Positions 24,150-36,660 of a DNA stretch of 64,000 nucleotides are shown here, piece by piece. Position numbers and translations under genes: made by a program. Source of the DNA: Psettodes erumei (lineage: Eukaryota > Chordata > Actinopteri > Pleuronectiformes > Psettodidae); contig JAFBJZ010000656.1 in assembly GCA_016785225.1 (NCBI GenBank), forward strand, positions 62,001-126,000, read 5' to 3'. The stretch's first letter is position 1, and each line of letters begins with the position of its first letter. The notes below the pieces were generated by a model. The model did no database searches. It was not told the DNA's origin and saw nothing but the letters and a program-made list of their open reading frames with translations.

Positions 24150-24370
24150 CTAATACAGCCTCAGTAATCAAAGAGTTAATCATAAGCCCCAGACTTTGCG
24201 GACACACAAGCCCTCTTTGTTTCAGAATGGAAAAACACAGTTGAGCGCAGATAGAGAGAAAAATCTTAAGTCACGTTCGTGGTCAATTAAGCTTTAAAAA
24301 TATTTTAAATGTGCTGTGCTGAAACAAGCTCTCTGCACTTCAAATGAAAATCATCAGAGGGCTTACCCCC
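24150..24370. promoter_or_regulatory. candidate conserved non-coding island
   Basis: Follows a C-rich run (24109-24140). Contains TAATCAAAGAG, an HNF1-like half site GTTAATCATAA (24175-24185), GGTCAATTAAGC and CAAATGAAAATCATC. It is repeat-free with balanced composition. The regulatory reading is inferred from motif content. Confidence 0.38.
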
Positions 24371-24634
24371 CGAGTAATCTGTAAAGGTTTAAGTGTTTTT
24401 AGTGGGGGTCGGACATTAATGACTTGTGCATGAGTGTGCGTGCATGTGTGTGTGTGTGAGAACATGTGTGGCTGATCCCTGGCCCAAATCTTAACCAGAA
24501 GAAAGTTGGTCAGACATGTATGATGTGAGAACATTTGGCCCACCTCCAAACTAAATATAGGAAACACACCATTAATTTAAGACAGATTAAGTACAGCCAA
24601 AGCGATGTATAAGATGTACTGCTTTCATCCTGGT

Positions 24635-24635
<1 letters not shown>

Positions 24636-24680
<45 letters not shown>

Positions 24681-24718
24681 TGTGTGTGTGCGTGTGTGTG
24701 CGTGCATGTGTGTGCACG
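24636..24718. repeat. (TG)n microsatellite, compound
   Basis: A perfect TG run (24636-24678) then interrupted TG with CTTG, CGTG and CATG steps. The nearby 24430-24460 stretch is also TG-rich. Confidence 0.95.
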
Positions 24719-24719
24719 C

Positions 24720-26479
24720 ACCATGCAACCAGCCCCTTCAGATGGCAGAATGATAAGATTGTTCTTTGCCATTCAGTTACTTCATTTTGAGCTGTATGTG
24801 CATGTGCAGGCAGGTTCGGCCTTTAGCTGTGCCATTTGTAATGTCATTCAGAGAAGATACACAACAAGCTGCCGTGCATCCCCCTTCTCAGCTTTACATT
24901 AATAAACCAGGCATTTGGTCGCCTGCCTTCATGACATTTTTGGGGATTGAAGCTGCAACTTTCAGTCTGTGCAGAGGTTAAGTTGTGGTCCTTACACAAA
25001 GTGACACTTTGTGCATCTATCTATATGAGGTTTAAAGCTTGCTGACATAGCAACCGCTCAAAACATAGCTGCTGAGCTTGTGTAGTGTGGTGAGGAGCAG
25101 TCTTATTTTCTCTGTTCAATCCCCCTGGCATTTAGTTCTCCCCTCCACACTATTTCATCCAATAAAACACTCATGCAGCAAGCTCATTAGCTTGCTAGCT
25201 TTGCTCGAATGCTGATGGTACAATAAGTTCACATCGTTCATTCTGAAGGCCTTTGAACCACTGACTCTTGTCAGTGGGTCTCTTGTTTTACCCCAACAGA
25301 GGCGATTAAATTAAAGTGGGGATGGTGCAACAGCTCTCCTGGAGGCACTAAAGATGGGCTGCTATTGAACAACAGGCAAGTTTCTTTTTTTCGCTTAAAT
25401 TCCAAACTCGGGGAAATCATTGCACATCAGTGAACGATTTGGCTGCAAAGTTTCACCATTTTCATGCTCTGCTGTGATCAGGTCTTCAAAGTGATGGTGG
25501 GTAGTCGCAATCATACACATTTAATGTAAACTAATACTTATCAACCTTATTAATTAATATTCCACACCATCATAAAAGAACACATCAGTACTTTTCTCAT
25601 AAACATGTTGTACTGTTTATGGAAGAAATCGTCACCCAGAGTTCTTGACATTTGTTTTGTTTGAAAACGGACACGATCAGAGTGATTGAATATGAGTACA
25701 TCACCTCAGCTTATGGCAGTGTTGGTATGGTATATAGATAGGCACAGTAGCAGTTCTGTTCATGCTACTCAGTGTCTGCGAATGAGGAGGTGTTCCTCTC
25801 TTCTGCAGCTGATGTGTGACTCATTCTGCACACACACATTTTGGGTTGCACACGGATGTCCATGTGTGGACATGAGTGGGCTAAAGATGGCACCAGGCAC
25901 AGGCTGTGCTGGAAAAACAATTGGTTATTGGTGGAGGGGGCTTCATTAACACCAGCCATTACCAGGTCACAACATATTTGAATGCCCTCAAGAAAGGATG
26001 CAGCTGCTACCTGACATCCAGCTGAATCTGACCAGCTTTCTGCCGTCGCTCCAGTTCCACCCGCCCCGCTGCGTGACCGGGCTGGCTCCGCTCGCGTACC
26101 CCCCGGTCCTCTTGCCGTGCGAGCAGCTGTGCACTCACTCTTGTGCTGGTTCCACTTCATTTAGGTTAACAAACAGATGCAGACAGCAAGAAAAACAAGA
26201 TCGTTCGGGGACGAGGGTCATCATTAATTGTCCATCACAGTGCATGCATGTGCAGCACACCACTGTCACGCGCCCACATCTGGACTCCTCTCTCTGCCCT
26301 CAGATCAGCTTATATTACCTAAGTCCTGATCACATGAAGCTTGATAACCAAACAAAATCTGTTACAGTGGAATTTGCATGTTTTCCACATACAACAAATA
26401 TTGCATGTATGATACAAGGTATCAGAGCATGTTTTTGGGGTTGGCCAGTTGAACAATGCTGAGGGAGTTCTCAGTTACT
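24720..26479. other. no gene seen
   Basis: Mostly unique DNA. 26040-26140 is an unusually GC-rich, CpG-retaining patch (for example CTCCGCTCGCGTACC at 26086-26100) open on both strands, but with no ATG-to-stop or splice-bounded gene. It may be a small CpG island or decayed repeat. Confidence 0.45.
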
Positions 26480-26640
26480 TAATTCTGATAACAAGGAACA
26501 TGACTTCAAACATTCTCGACTTCAGCGAACAATTAATGGTGACTTTCAGATTATTTAGAAATCATAAACTGTGGCTGGCCGCCCAGAATATTGTTGCACT
26601 CGATGTGTTACAGATGACAGATGAGTCATCATAAACAGAG
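26480..26640. promoter_or_regulatory. candidate conserved non-coding island
   Basis: Contains a homeodomain core CAATTAAT (26530-26537), TCAGATTATTTAGAAATCAT (26546-26565) and a MARE/AP-1-like ATGAGTCATCAT (26621-26632) preceded by a TGACAG MEIS-type site. No repeat signature. Function inferred. Confidence 0.4.
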
Positions 26641-26912
26641 GACAGAGAGAAGGCCAGAAAAGAAGTTGAATAAGAAGCAGCTCTTCCTAATCCTGCAAGT
26701 GAAAGTGATCCTTTTCTAAATCTGGGAAGGCCATGCCATTTCCTGTGAAAGCAATGAGGAGATGAAAATGAAAATCATTGTCCACTCTTCTCTCTCCCTC
26801 TGTTTTAACTTGTCCAGGGTTTCATCCTCCTGTGTGTACCAGGAAATTGCCCCATTTTGCAGAACAGACCACAAGTTTGTTTGTATCCCTGCCTCCTTAC
26901 CATCAGAGGTAA

Positions 26913-26937
26913 CCACACACACACACACACACACACA
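26913..26937. repeat. (AC)n microsatellite
   Basis: Twelve AC units; CACA/TGTG-rich DNA continues to about 27080. Confidence 0.94.
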
Positions 26938-27339
26938 AACAGGCATGTGAACGCACAGAGACACACATATGGTAAACTTGCGCACAAACATGCATGCACA
27001 GACATGCACAAACGCCCATGTGCACGCTCACACTCATGGCAAGTATGTGCAGATACGCTGGCAAATGTTTGTGTGTGTGTATTTTTAGCGTCTTGCTCGT
27101 ATTGTTCTGCTGTGTATCGAGACTTTGGGAGGTCCCATGACAAACCGTGAGGTCCTGCGACATGTTTCCTGTTTACACTGCTCCACACAATAACTACCCA
27201 GCTGACGCATTGTGTGTGTGCTTACAGTACAAGCGTGTGTACAGTATTGTGGGCCTGTGCGTCTAGGCCTGCGAGTTCTTGCCCGCCTGTTTGTGTGTGT
27301 GTCGGCATGTCTGCCCGCCAGTGATTTGTTGCCCTGTTA

Positions 27340-27540
27340 TGTTAAAGCCCTCAGCCTGGGCCCATGGTCCGTAATGCTAATTCAGAGAGAAAATATTATG
27401 TCTCAGATAACCGGACAAGTGAGCAGAATGGCAGCGGGGTTGTTTCTACTGGAAGCAAACTGCCTCGCATGTGGAATGATAACAGTGGCTGGTGAAATAG
27501 TATTTTATTATTTTATGAATCAGCAGAAAAATAAACTATT
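27340..27540. promoter_or_regulatory. candidate conserved non-coding island
   Basis: Repeat-free block with GTAATGCTAATTC (27371-27383), AAATATTATGTC, GGAATGATAACAG and TATTTTATTATTTTATGAAT near the right end. It has enhancer-like texture. Conservation is unknown. Confidence 0.4.
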
Positions 27541-28185
27541 GTGATATTACTGTCAGGCTGTGTTGTCATTACGGTTAGTTCAGGTTAGCTTAAGGTTAGC
27601 CTGCCACAGAAATGAAGAAAATGTACTGCTGCAGATAAAGACACAGCGAAGGTTGACTCAAGTTATTTTAAAGTCTAGACTGTAAAGGATTTCAAAGTGG
27701 TAGTTTCACATTGGATCAGCACGCTGGCATATTAAAGAATACACAAATTTTTTGTAATATATAAATACCAGCATGAGCAAAATTGTCATGCTTGTGCAGT
27801 TCCCTCCCAACTTATACTTAACACTCAGATTTGAGATTCAGGAAGACTTAAATGTCAGTTGCAAAGTAATGGAAATGCAGAGTAACACTGAACATACACA
27901 GTGCAACGGGATAAAAGAAAGATATGTTGCTAGGGTATGAAAAACCAAAGCTGCAGTAATCTAACAACTACGTAGTTAATGCTAAACTAATATTTTTATA
28001 TCAACAGTGGCTCAGATGACTGTGAAAATGTTCATTTGTTGTGATGAACCGATAATTATGCCCCGAGACTTCCCGCAGCTTTATGTGGGTGTCAGCGTCT
28101 TTCATTCATTCACTGTTTTTATTTTACAACCGCGCACTTGAGTCAGTGTCGCTGCTCTCATCAGCTCCGGCTCCAGCCACAGCTC

Positions 28186-28349
28186 GCAGCTGTTTTCGGC
28201 GAAAGAAAATAAACTCTAATAAACCCAGTGTACGCTTCCTGCCCTCCACCAAACAGAAGGGTTCGAAATGCGCTCGCTGATGAGCATAGTGGAGCATCTG
28301 GCAGCCAAAAAGCCAAGAGAAATTCCCCCGCTGGAGCCAAAACAACTGA
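28186..28349 (-). repeat. unnamed dispersed repeat family, copy 1
   Basis: Aligns by eye, on the minus strand, with copies at 31203-31360 (minus), 33463-33543 (plus) and 43915-44080 (plus). Shared landmarks are CAGCTGTTTTC, a CAGTGTACGCTTC/CACTGTATGCTTC step, and CATAGTGGAGCAT (28273-28285, exact in copy 4). On the plus strand a 30-codon ATG frame (28268-28360) begins MRSLMSIVEHLAAKKP. Family identity is unknown to me. Confidence 0.6.
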
Positions 28350-29589
28350 ATGGAAAGTGAATCCTGTGACAAACATCCATGTTCCTATCCAGCAGTGTGC
28401 ACCAAATCTCAAAGGGACTGGGGTTTTGTTTCTGCCCCAAAAACAAAGAAGGACTTTTGAACTACAGGCATTCAGGTGAAGCCACACAGCAGGAGTGGTT
28501 GACGTTCTCGCTGAGAGGAAGAAGACAGGACGTACATTTTCCTGCTTCAGGGCCAGCTGTTGCTCACTGTAGCTTTACTGTGTAATATATGAAGCTGAGT
28601 TCGTGCCTGCCCGCTGATGTTTGTGATGTTTTAGTCCAGCTTTAATGTGTCCACTCTGCCCCTTCCCTCATCGGTCTGAGATCACTACATGTGAGCTGGA
28701 GATTAAGCAGCGTAACTCAAGGGATGTCTGTCATCATCCATGGATCTTTTTGGAGATCCGTGATGCACACGGACATGGGAAAGTGTTTGGGCTATCGTGT
28801 GCATGTCGACGTGCGCATGGATTTGGGAGGAGCACATTCAGGAACATCATATCTGACAGATACTGACAGATAAAACAAATTTGTCTGCACATGCTCGTCT
28901 GTGTGTCTCTGTGTGTAAGTGTGTGTGTATTAGTCATCTCCTCAGTATTTCCAGGTCCCAGACCCTTAGCTGGACTGTTTAGCTCAGCTCTGAGTAATGG
29001 GGCCAGCAGATGTTCTATCAGCAGCAGAAGAAAAAGAGCTATATTTGTGTTGCACTTTGTCCTTTTCTTAAAATATAGCGTCTGTACATACGGCATAAAA
29101 TACATCACCCCCTCCCAGTGCTGAAGGAGTATTTCTGCCTGTTTTTGTTGGAGAGGTATTACTGAGACAAGTAATCACATGGACAATAAGAAACTCTCAG
29201 GAAGTTTCTCAGGAAACATTTGCTTTCTCATACATTGACTTCCACCTTTCTCAGTGTCCAACCAGATTCGGATATCGGCATTGCCACTCACTTTTTTAAC
29301 TCACCCACCCACCCACTTGCACAGACACTCAGGCACACACACACTGGTTCTTCATGTATATGTGAAAGTGATAGTTTCTCTTGGGGGAAACACTGCCTTA
29401 TTGGAGTTTCAACTTTGTTTACAGTGTACAAAACATCACAGACCATATTCGCTCATGGAAAACGAGAGGGTATGGCTTGCAGATGGTTCACTGGAAGGAG
29501 CAGGGCCAGAGACACAAAGTAAGGATAGTTTGGGGACCAGAAGCACGACACCTGAAACTAAGAGACAACAGCTTTCCACTTGAGCCCCT

Positions 29590-29720
29590 TTCCCGTCCTG
29601 CTTTAATGTCACTCTTAACTCTAATCAGGCCCGACTCCACTTTGATTTCATAAAACAAGGACCTCTTTTGAGGCGAGCCATCAGCGGTCCATCTGGTAGA
29701 ACTTTAAATGTCATTTCAAC
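29590..29720. promoter_or_regulatory. candidate regulatory island
   Basis: Repeat-free block with CTTTAATGTCAC, CTAATCAGGCCCGA and TTGATTTCATAAAAC, followed by A-rich DNA. Weak inference only. Confidence 0.22.
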
Positions 29721-31202
29721 AACCTACCAAAATGTCTTTATAACATCAGTGCAACAAAAAAGAAAAGGAAAAAAACAGAAAATGAAAAACGAGTTGGTTC
29801 ACGCAACCTGTAGGAGATAGACCTCCTGAAATATTTTTGAGAAGAACGTTAAAGTATAGAAAAAAGTGAACATTTGTGACATTTAAAAGATGTTGGAACT
29901 GCCTTTGAAATGTCTTTAGTTTTCAAAAAGCAGACTCAAGAAGAGCAAACATATGAGTCAGGAACGAAATTTGGAGAGGCTGCAGGAATGTTGAAATGTT
30001 TGAGCCTGACATGACAGCCTGCTTGACGTGAACAATCCCACTCTTCCTCTGTTTATTGTTCTAGCTGAGCCAGGGCAATTAATCACCTATCTGCATGCAC
30101 AAACACACACCTTCTTTTAAAAAAAAAAAGTGTTGTCTGCTCTCAATTTGTTGAAACCCAAGGTCTCATTTTTCTGGCATCTGACACAGATTTTCACCAT
30201 CTCTGTACAGCACAGGAATAACGTGTTAATCTGAGGGACGCTCCTCTTCTCGTCTAAGAGATGCACCAACGACTAGTGTGAGGACTGTGTCAGGAGTGGA
30301 GTTGTTTAACCCAGCTCTAGCCCCGGGCACGCTCCGTCCAAACCAAACAGTTATGCAGGTCTTGATTTCAGACCTGCTACAGCCTTTAATGGCTAAGTCA
30401 ACATTAAGTCAACGGCAGAGCATTACAGCTGCTGAACATTCGGGCTGGTTTTCAAAGACAAAAAGGTGGACCCTTTACACACTGAACCTCTTGTGTGTGT
30501 GTGTGAGTGTGTGCTGAGGGATGTGGTGCTATGAGACTCAAAGCATGGTGATATAGCATTGTTTGGCTTGGATTTAGAGGAAGATAAAATCAAAAGAAAC
30601 ATGCTGTAGCACATTTGAGATTTGAACTGCTGGTGCCTCTACCAGTCAGACAAGGTTTTGAAGTTTCATTTTCATTTAGATCCATTTGTCTGGCAGATAA
30701 GAGGTTTGATATTCATTAGCTGCTGTGACAAAACCTGTAGGAAGTTTCCTGACTTACCCTTGGTGTCAGATTCAGGTGTTTATGTTGCAAGACACAACTT
30801 GAAGCCTCAGTATGCAATTTTTTGCCCGGAGGCGGAAAGTGTATTGTTACTCATGCTCTTCTCCCCTTCAGCTCACCAGGTTTCCACCACTTGTCGTTCA
30901 CTTTGATGAGCTGTTTTCTTGTGAAACAGCAGCTCGCCTGAGGCTGATGGAGCCAGGTTTGAAGAAACTGAGTCAACTGTTGGGGGGTGGGGGATAAAAC
31001 CTCCATCCGTGTTTTCTACTCTTGTTTTCTGACTCACACTCTGCAGCTTTTTAACCCTTTTCCGCAGCAGGATAACAATGGATCAGTTGGCTCACAGTGA
31101 TGAACCCACAGAGAATTATTGTAGGTTGCATTTTTGTGTCTTTCAGCTCATTGTTTTGGTTTTGTGCCACAGCTTGACTCTTTCTGGTCCATCAATATCC
31201 GG
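29721..31202. other. no gene seen
   Basis: A-rich at 29755-29790, poly-A at 30118-30129, a G-run at 30981-30992. Short open frames only, without domains. A stretch GATGAGCTGTTTTCTTGTG near 30906 may be an eroded piece of the four-copy repeat family. Confidence 0.45.
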
Positions 31203-31360
31203 GGGCTGTTTTCAGTGGAAATAATCCTCTGATAATCCCACTGTATGCTTCTTTCCTGGCAACAAATAGCAATCAGAAAAACAAAGCAGCGTAAGAGCCT
31301 GACATTTCACCCAGGAGTTGGTGGAGACCAAAAACAAAGCTAAAAGGAGAAGGAATAGTG
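31203..31360 (-). repeat. unnamed dispersed repeat family, copy 2
   Basis: Read on the minus strand it gives CCAACTCCTGGGTGAAATG and TCAGGCTCTTACGCTGC, close to copy 4 (CAAACTCCTGAGGGAAATA and TCAGGCTCTTTAGCTGC). It also shares the CTGTTTTCAGTGGAAATAA block with copy 1. Its plus-strand reading AA*EPDISPRSWW parallels AAKEPDISLRSLW in copy 4, with a stop here. Confidence 0.6.
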
Positions 31361-33462
31361 GACACAAACGCAACTCAAAATGACAGCTAATGTCGCACCA
31401 TGTCTGGACATGTAAACATAGGCAACCGTTACCTGACTTACTGTTAGGTGATAACATCAGTGTTGTTTCTATGGCTTGGAATTCATGCTGGTTCAATAAA
31501 GCATGAGGTAACATGTGAGCCATTGTTATGTCATGTTGTTAAGGTATGTTTTTATCTCTACTGTTTGCCACACATTTTAAGTTCACACACAATAACACAA
31601 TATCACTTTATTCCCTATACCTAAACAGCACATAAAAGCATTACAAGGTTCAGGTTGGAGGTTGTTATGTTCCTACAGTGGAAATGGGGCTGTTATTGTC
31701 ATTAAGATGTAATGCATTACATTAATAGGTCTGAATAAATTGGCCTTACAGTGAATGGCAATAGATAGAAATGAAAGGCTTTGTTTTCTTTTGACCCCCA
31801 GGTATTTTTCATTTTTTTGGCTTAGTGTTTAATATCAGAATCTACATCATCAGTTTCAGCACACACACATATGAGCTGTCAGTCAGCATAGGCTGACTTA
31901 TCTCCCGTCACAGCAAACACACAAACTCCACTCCTTCCTCTAATTGCCCGCAGTGCTGAAATGCATGTGAGTACACTTTGATTTACATTGAGCTCATACT
32001 CTGTTTATAGCTCTGTGCTGTGTGGCACATATTCCTCTGTCATCATTGCTTTTCCACACACCCTCACTAATAACTTATAGAAGCTGTTACTGATACATGC
32101 CAGCTAAAGGCAGCACTGAAAACACATTGAAAGTGCTTTTTTACTGTCAGATCTGTGCTGGATAATGCCAGTTCATACAGTTTTAATAAGTGGTGTTTAT
32201 GGCACAGCAATAGCCTATAGAGAGGTCTACTGCTTCTAATATATTTCTAACAAAGAGGCCTTTATCGATTGTTGGACTGTGGACGTTTGTGCACCATGTA
32301 CTTTCATAAATACACATACAGAGAACATGGCTGTAAATGAATTTACATAAACACACACATTAGAGCTGGTTTTTGAGCCAGAGGAAGTCACAGGAGAGTA
32401 AAGAATAGCAGAAGAACAAGCAATGCACTTAGATTTAGAAAGACATGAAAGAATGAATACGTAATTGCATACCATATACACTAGATACTGTCATTTATTT
32501 AGTGTTCTGCTCGCAAAGGGATTCACACCATTTGTCCTGTTGTGTTTGCATACCTTTAGTATGCACTCCTGTTTACTTTAAAGTAGGTCCATGTGTGTTC
32601 ATGCTGTATATGTACTTGTATGATGGACCGTCTGTGTGTGTGTGTGTGTCTGGAGAAGGCAGACCTGTGCGACAGAGCTCTCAACTGTCCAGAGCGCAGC
32701 TGGTTGTGTTTAGACTGTTTGTCATGTGCGGTACTGCAGTGTGTGGAGGCAGCATGACAGACAAAGAGACACACAGACAGACAGAGAGACAGGCAGACAG
32801 ACAGACAGGTAAATATACTTTAAATATATCCATTAACACGTCAGGCTATTTAGTGTGGACTTTGAAGCTGCTTGTGTGACAGACAGCGTGGTGCCCCCTC
32901 ACGGTAGTATGCAGTAACGATGCAACACAGAACTCGGATTTTGAACAAAGAGATTTGGAGGATTTAAATGACCACGTATCATTTTGAACTGTGTCACCAA
33001 ACTGCTACCACTTCCTCAGTGGCTGCAAAGACCACCATTTGAGTTCCAGACCATCATTTGACAGTCTCACTTTTGCTTAATGGAGCAGTTGTTGACTTCA
33101 CTAAAACCACTGAAACGTTAATTGTGTAAATGGAGTGAATTTATGGCGGCTCAAATTGATGGTCTTCTCTTTGCTGCTTTATGATTTAAGTCAGGAGGAG
33201 CAAACCGTGTGACACAGTTTCACACAAGTCTTGTGAACTGGTATACATCCAACCAGTCCAGAGGAACTTCATTGGGCCAGGCCATGTGACCTGAAACTAG
33301 TTTTTCGAGCTGTGCACAACAAAGACATGCTATCAGCATATGAAGTTGATATGGCTAATGTTTTATAGTTACTTGTCCAGCTAACAAAGAGCAAACACAA
33401 GTATTGATTTACAGTCGTGGCTCTGCTAGATGATGGATGTAAGTCCAATATTGACTGTCCTT
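31361..33462. other. no gene seen; (CAGA)n tract
   Basis: Unassigned DNA. A CAGA tetranucleotide tract lies at 32771-32808 and a short TG run at 32636-32648. The rest is AT-rich with only short frames. Confidence 0.5.
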
Positions 33463-33543
33463 GTAGCTCTGTTTTGTTTTCCACCAACTCTTTAGAGAAT
33501 CATTTGGCTCCTCAGGCACTAAATGCTCCACTTTGTTCACTTT
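33463..33543 (+). repeat. unnamed dispersed repeat family, copy 3 (partial)
   Basis: Short copy with CCACCAACTCTTTAGAGAA, TTGGCTCCTCAGGC and CTAAATGCTCCACT, matching the core of copy 4. The rest of the family is not recognisable here, so it is truncated or eroded. Confidence 0.5.
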
Positions 33544-34267
33544 GGCATGACAGTGGGGTGCTACAGAGTCATTTTGGGTTGACAGAGACTAAACTGAGCA
33601 GTGTTTTCCCTTTAACATGTCTCAGCACAGCTACACTGACCTAATAACTGTGCTGGGTCATCATTGGTTCTCCAGCAGTAAGAGCCTTTACATCTTTGAG
33701 CAGTGTGTACACTCATGAGGTAACACTCACAGGGACTCAGCCGGTCACACACTGAAATGTGAAAGTAGACAGACAGAGAAGTAAATGGACAGAAAAGGCA
33801 GACGGGAAGGTCAGGTTCATGAGGAATAGAAACATATTCTCTATTTCCCCTACAAAAAAAGCCAGTACAGAATGTTCTTGGCCACTTGCCAGCGGGTGAA
33901 TGAAGAGACCGTCTCTCTCTCTCTTTCCATCTCAGAGTCTCTGTATACCTCTCTCGCCCCTCGCCTCCCTCCTCCCTCGGAGTGAGAGATGAATGGTTGA
34001 CAGAGGACTAGGGAAATAAGCAGCAGCCAGATTCCTCCGCTCTTGTAATGCCATTCACGCCGGTGCGAGTGTGTCACTGCGGCATGTGTGTGCTTGGCTG
34101 TGTGCACGCCTGCGGCGCTGTACGCGTAAATGCGCACGTGACTGAGAAATGTCAGTTTGCTCGCCGCTGTCGGGAACAACTGCACATTCATTTGAGATAA
34201 CCTTTGTTTTACCGCGCTGTGTTTGACTGTAGAGCTTTGCCAAGCTGAAGGTATACACACATACGCA

Positions 34268-34292
34268 GACACACACACACACACACACACAC
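34268..34292. repeat. (AC)n microsatellite
   Basis: Twelve AC units; first of seven simple repeats in 1.3 kb. Confidence 0.95.
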
Positions 34293-34430
34293 ATACCAGC
34301 ACCTGGAGACAGTAACGTATGCAGTCATTTACTCATGCACACGTTCTACAACTGAGTCTGCCAACTCTTATATAACACACTGAAGTTGTATCAGAGGGGA
34401 CTGGACTATGAAGTAGAGCAAAGCTGGGAG

Positions 34431-34434
<4 letters not shown>

Positions 34435-34489
<55 letters not shown>
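34435..34489. repeat. long (AC)n microsatellite
   Basis: About 27 perfect AC units. Confidence 0.97.
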
Positions 34490-34492
<3 letters not shown>

Positions 34493-34593
34493 TGTGTGCC
34501 CAGATAAGATTTGTAGCTTTGATTTTCCCCATTCATCACAACCACTGGTGTAGCGATGTCCAACTGCGGATGGAGCTTCTTTGCTGGGAACAT

Positions 34594-34615
34594 TGTGTGT
34601 GTGTGTGTGTGTGTA
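34594..34615. repeat. (TG)n microsatellite
   Basis: About eleven TG units, continuing as imperfect TCTGTG to 34632. Strand phase is opposite to the tract at 34435. Confidence 0.93.
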
Positions 34616-34826
34616 TGTCTGTGTGTCTGTGTGGAAATGAGAGGGAGAGAGATATAAGTGTAAAGAAAGAAAAACAAGTGTGTGAACTGATGGGTGTGTT
34701 GTGCATCTGTGTGTTCTCCCCTTTTGCACACAGTCATGCATCCACCGTGCCTGTGACATGAACTTTGAGGGGGCAGTGCGAGGTTAAGTTGTACGAGAAA
34801 GAAACCCCTCTCACCTCAGGCAACAG

Positions 34827-34851
34827 TCTCTCTCTCTCTCTCTCTCTCTCT
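34827..34851. repeat. (TC)n microsatellite
   Basis: Twelve TC units in a pyrimidine-rich context (34800-34910). Confidence 0.94.
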
Positions 34852-35009
34852 TGCTCCGCCTTCACTGTGCTCTGTCCCTCTCTTTCTCTCTGCACTCTGT
34901 CTTTTGCTGTTTATTTGTGCAGGTTTCACTAATCAGCCTGATGTTTTGTCTCTTGATTGGCTGCAGTAATGAGGTCGTGAAGGTCAACAGCACAGATCTT
35001 TATCCCTAT

Positions 35010-35011
<2 letters not shown>

Positions 35012-35051
<40 letters not shown>
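35012..35051. repeat. (TG)n microsatellite
   Basis: Twenty TG units. Confidence 0.96.
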
Positions 35052-35053
<2 letters not shown>

Positions 35054-35167
35054 CCTCCCCTTAATGACTGTATCACTAGTACATATGGATTCGTGCTTGC
35101 AATTTACATGCTGAAACACTGGCGTAGTCCAACATATGGAGCTTGCGCAACCACATATACATCGACG

Positions 35168-35169
<2 letters not shown>

Positions 35170-35219
<50 letters not shown>
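35170..35219. repeat. compound (CT)n(AC)n microsatellite
   Basis: Sixteen CT units (35170-35200) joined directly to nine AC units. Confidence 0.96.
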
Positions 35220-35528
35220 TACTGATTGATGACCCAGTTAATGTGGTTGTGTGAAATAGAAGAGACCCAGGCAGGTCATTACCTTCTGACATCCATCCAT
35301 CACCCCCTCTCACTGGGGGACTATTCTAGCTGCTAAGTTAAACATACACTGTACTGTTAATGCATGCATGTGTGCGTGTGTGTGTGTGGGTGTGTGTTAG
35401 CCTGAGGTATGCACTGAAACCTGGCTCGCTCTGAGAGATGAATGAGTTTTGGAAAGTGCCACATAGCCATGCCTGAGTCTTGTGAGGATGTGTTCCAGGT
35501 CAGGAGACATGAACCAAAAACCCAGTTT

Positions 35529-35531
<3 letters not shown>

Positions 35532-35570
<39 letters not shown>
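35532..35570. repeat. (AC)n microsatellite
   Basis: Nineteen AC units. A broken TG tract precedes it at 35368-35398. Confidence 0.96.
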
Positions 35571-35572
<2 letters not shown>

Positions 35573-36209
35573 GAAATGCCATTTGTATTCATCATGTTGC
35601 TAACATCCCAACAGGTTGATAATAATTATGTCTTTGTCAGAAACCGTCATCTCTGGACTGTGACCTCTCTGCAGAAACAAGTACATATCAGAGGGTTTTA
35701 GAGAAGAAGTCAGTTTTAACAATTTCGTTTTAATTTCAATTTTATCCATCTATTAGAAAAAAATGGGTTTGAAGCCAGAGTTACAGAAGAGACGGTGAGA
35801 GGGCTCAACCCTCTCTTGACTCTGTGGGAGACATTATTACTTAAAGGAGAGATGAGAACCTTTGAAAGTCCATTTTAACACATTATTCACATGTCATATG
35901 TATGTTGAGAGTGATAGCAGTCGCTTTAATCATCCCTCCTCTCCATACTGATGATGAAGTGATCCGCTTGTGCTGTGACTACACTGTAAAAAAAAAATAG
36001 GAGATAGAATCCATAATCTTTCATCCATAAAAAATGCATTATGAGGTTCAGGATGAGGTCTCAGTGAAGTGATTCGGAAACATAAGGAAACATAAAGAAC
36101 AGAAGAACAATACATAATACAAAGCCGGAACTAAAAATGAACAGTTCCAATAGTAAAACTCCCAATCAATATTTAAAATACAAGCAGTATTCTGAGGAAG
36201 AACCCTTTT

Positions 36210-36660
36210 AAGTACAGTAACATGTAGTGGAGGAGCTTTTAAGATCCTTTTGATAAATGTAGCAATAACACAATGTTAAAATAATGCAGAATTTACAATA
36301 ATCAAAAGTTTCAAAAGAAACTACCCAGTGCAGAAAAATGATTGCATAATAGAAATGATGCATAATATTGCAAAATAGATATTATGCAACCATTACTGGT
36401 CATGCATTAATATGCAAATCTTATTTTATTGTTGTAGCTGGTTGAGGTGGTGCCATTTTTATCTTCTTTGTGTGGTGTTATACAACATTGTTGCTATAGC
36501 GGTGCTTCACTAACTGGCTGTTTGATACATAAAGTGGAGCAAAAAGTATAATATCTCCTGCTGAAATGTAAAAGAAGCAAGAAATGGAACTACTCAAGTA
36601 AAATATGTCAGCTTGAAGTGCAGTACCTGAGTATGTTCTTTCCACCTCGAGTACAAAAAA
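36210..36660 (+). repeat. AT-rich fish repeat, copy 2
   Basis: Landmarks in order: AAGTACAGTAACATGTAGTGG (approx. 36211), TGCATTAATATGCAAATC, TTGTTGTAGCTGGTTGAGG (36430-36448), GGAGCAAAAAGTATAATATC (36535-36554), GGAACTACTCAAGTAAAATA and TTTCCACCTCGAG. These follow the order of an abundant teleost element whose fragments also lie at 21085 and 39045-40510. It has no protein-coding capacity. Confidence 0.6.
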
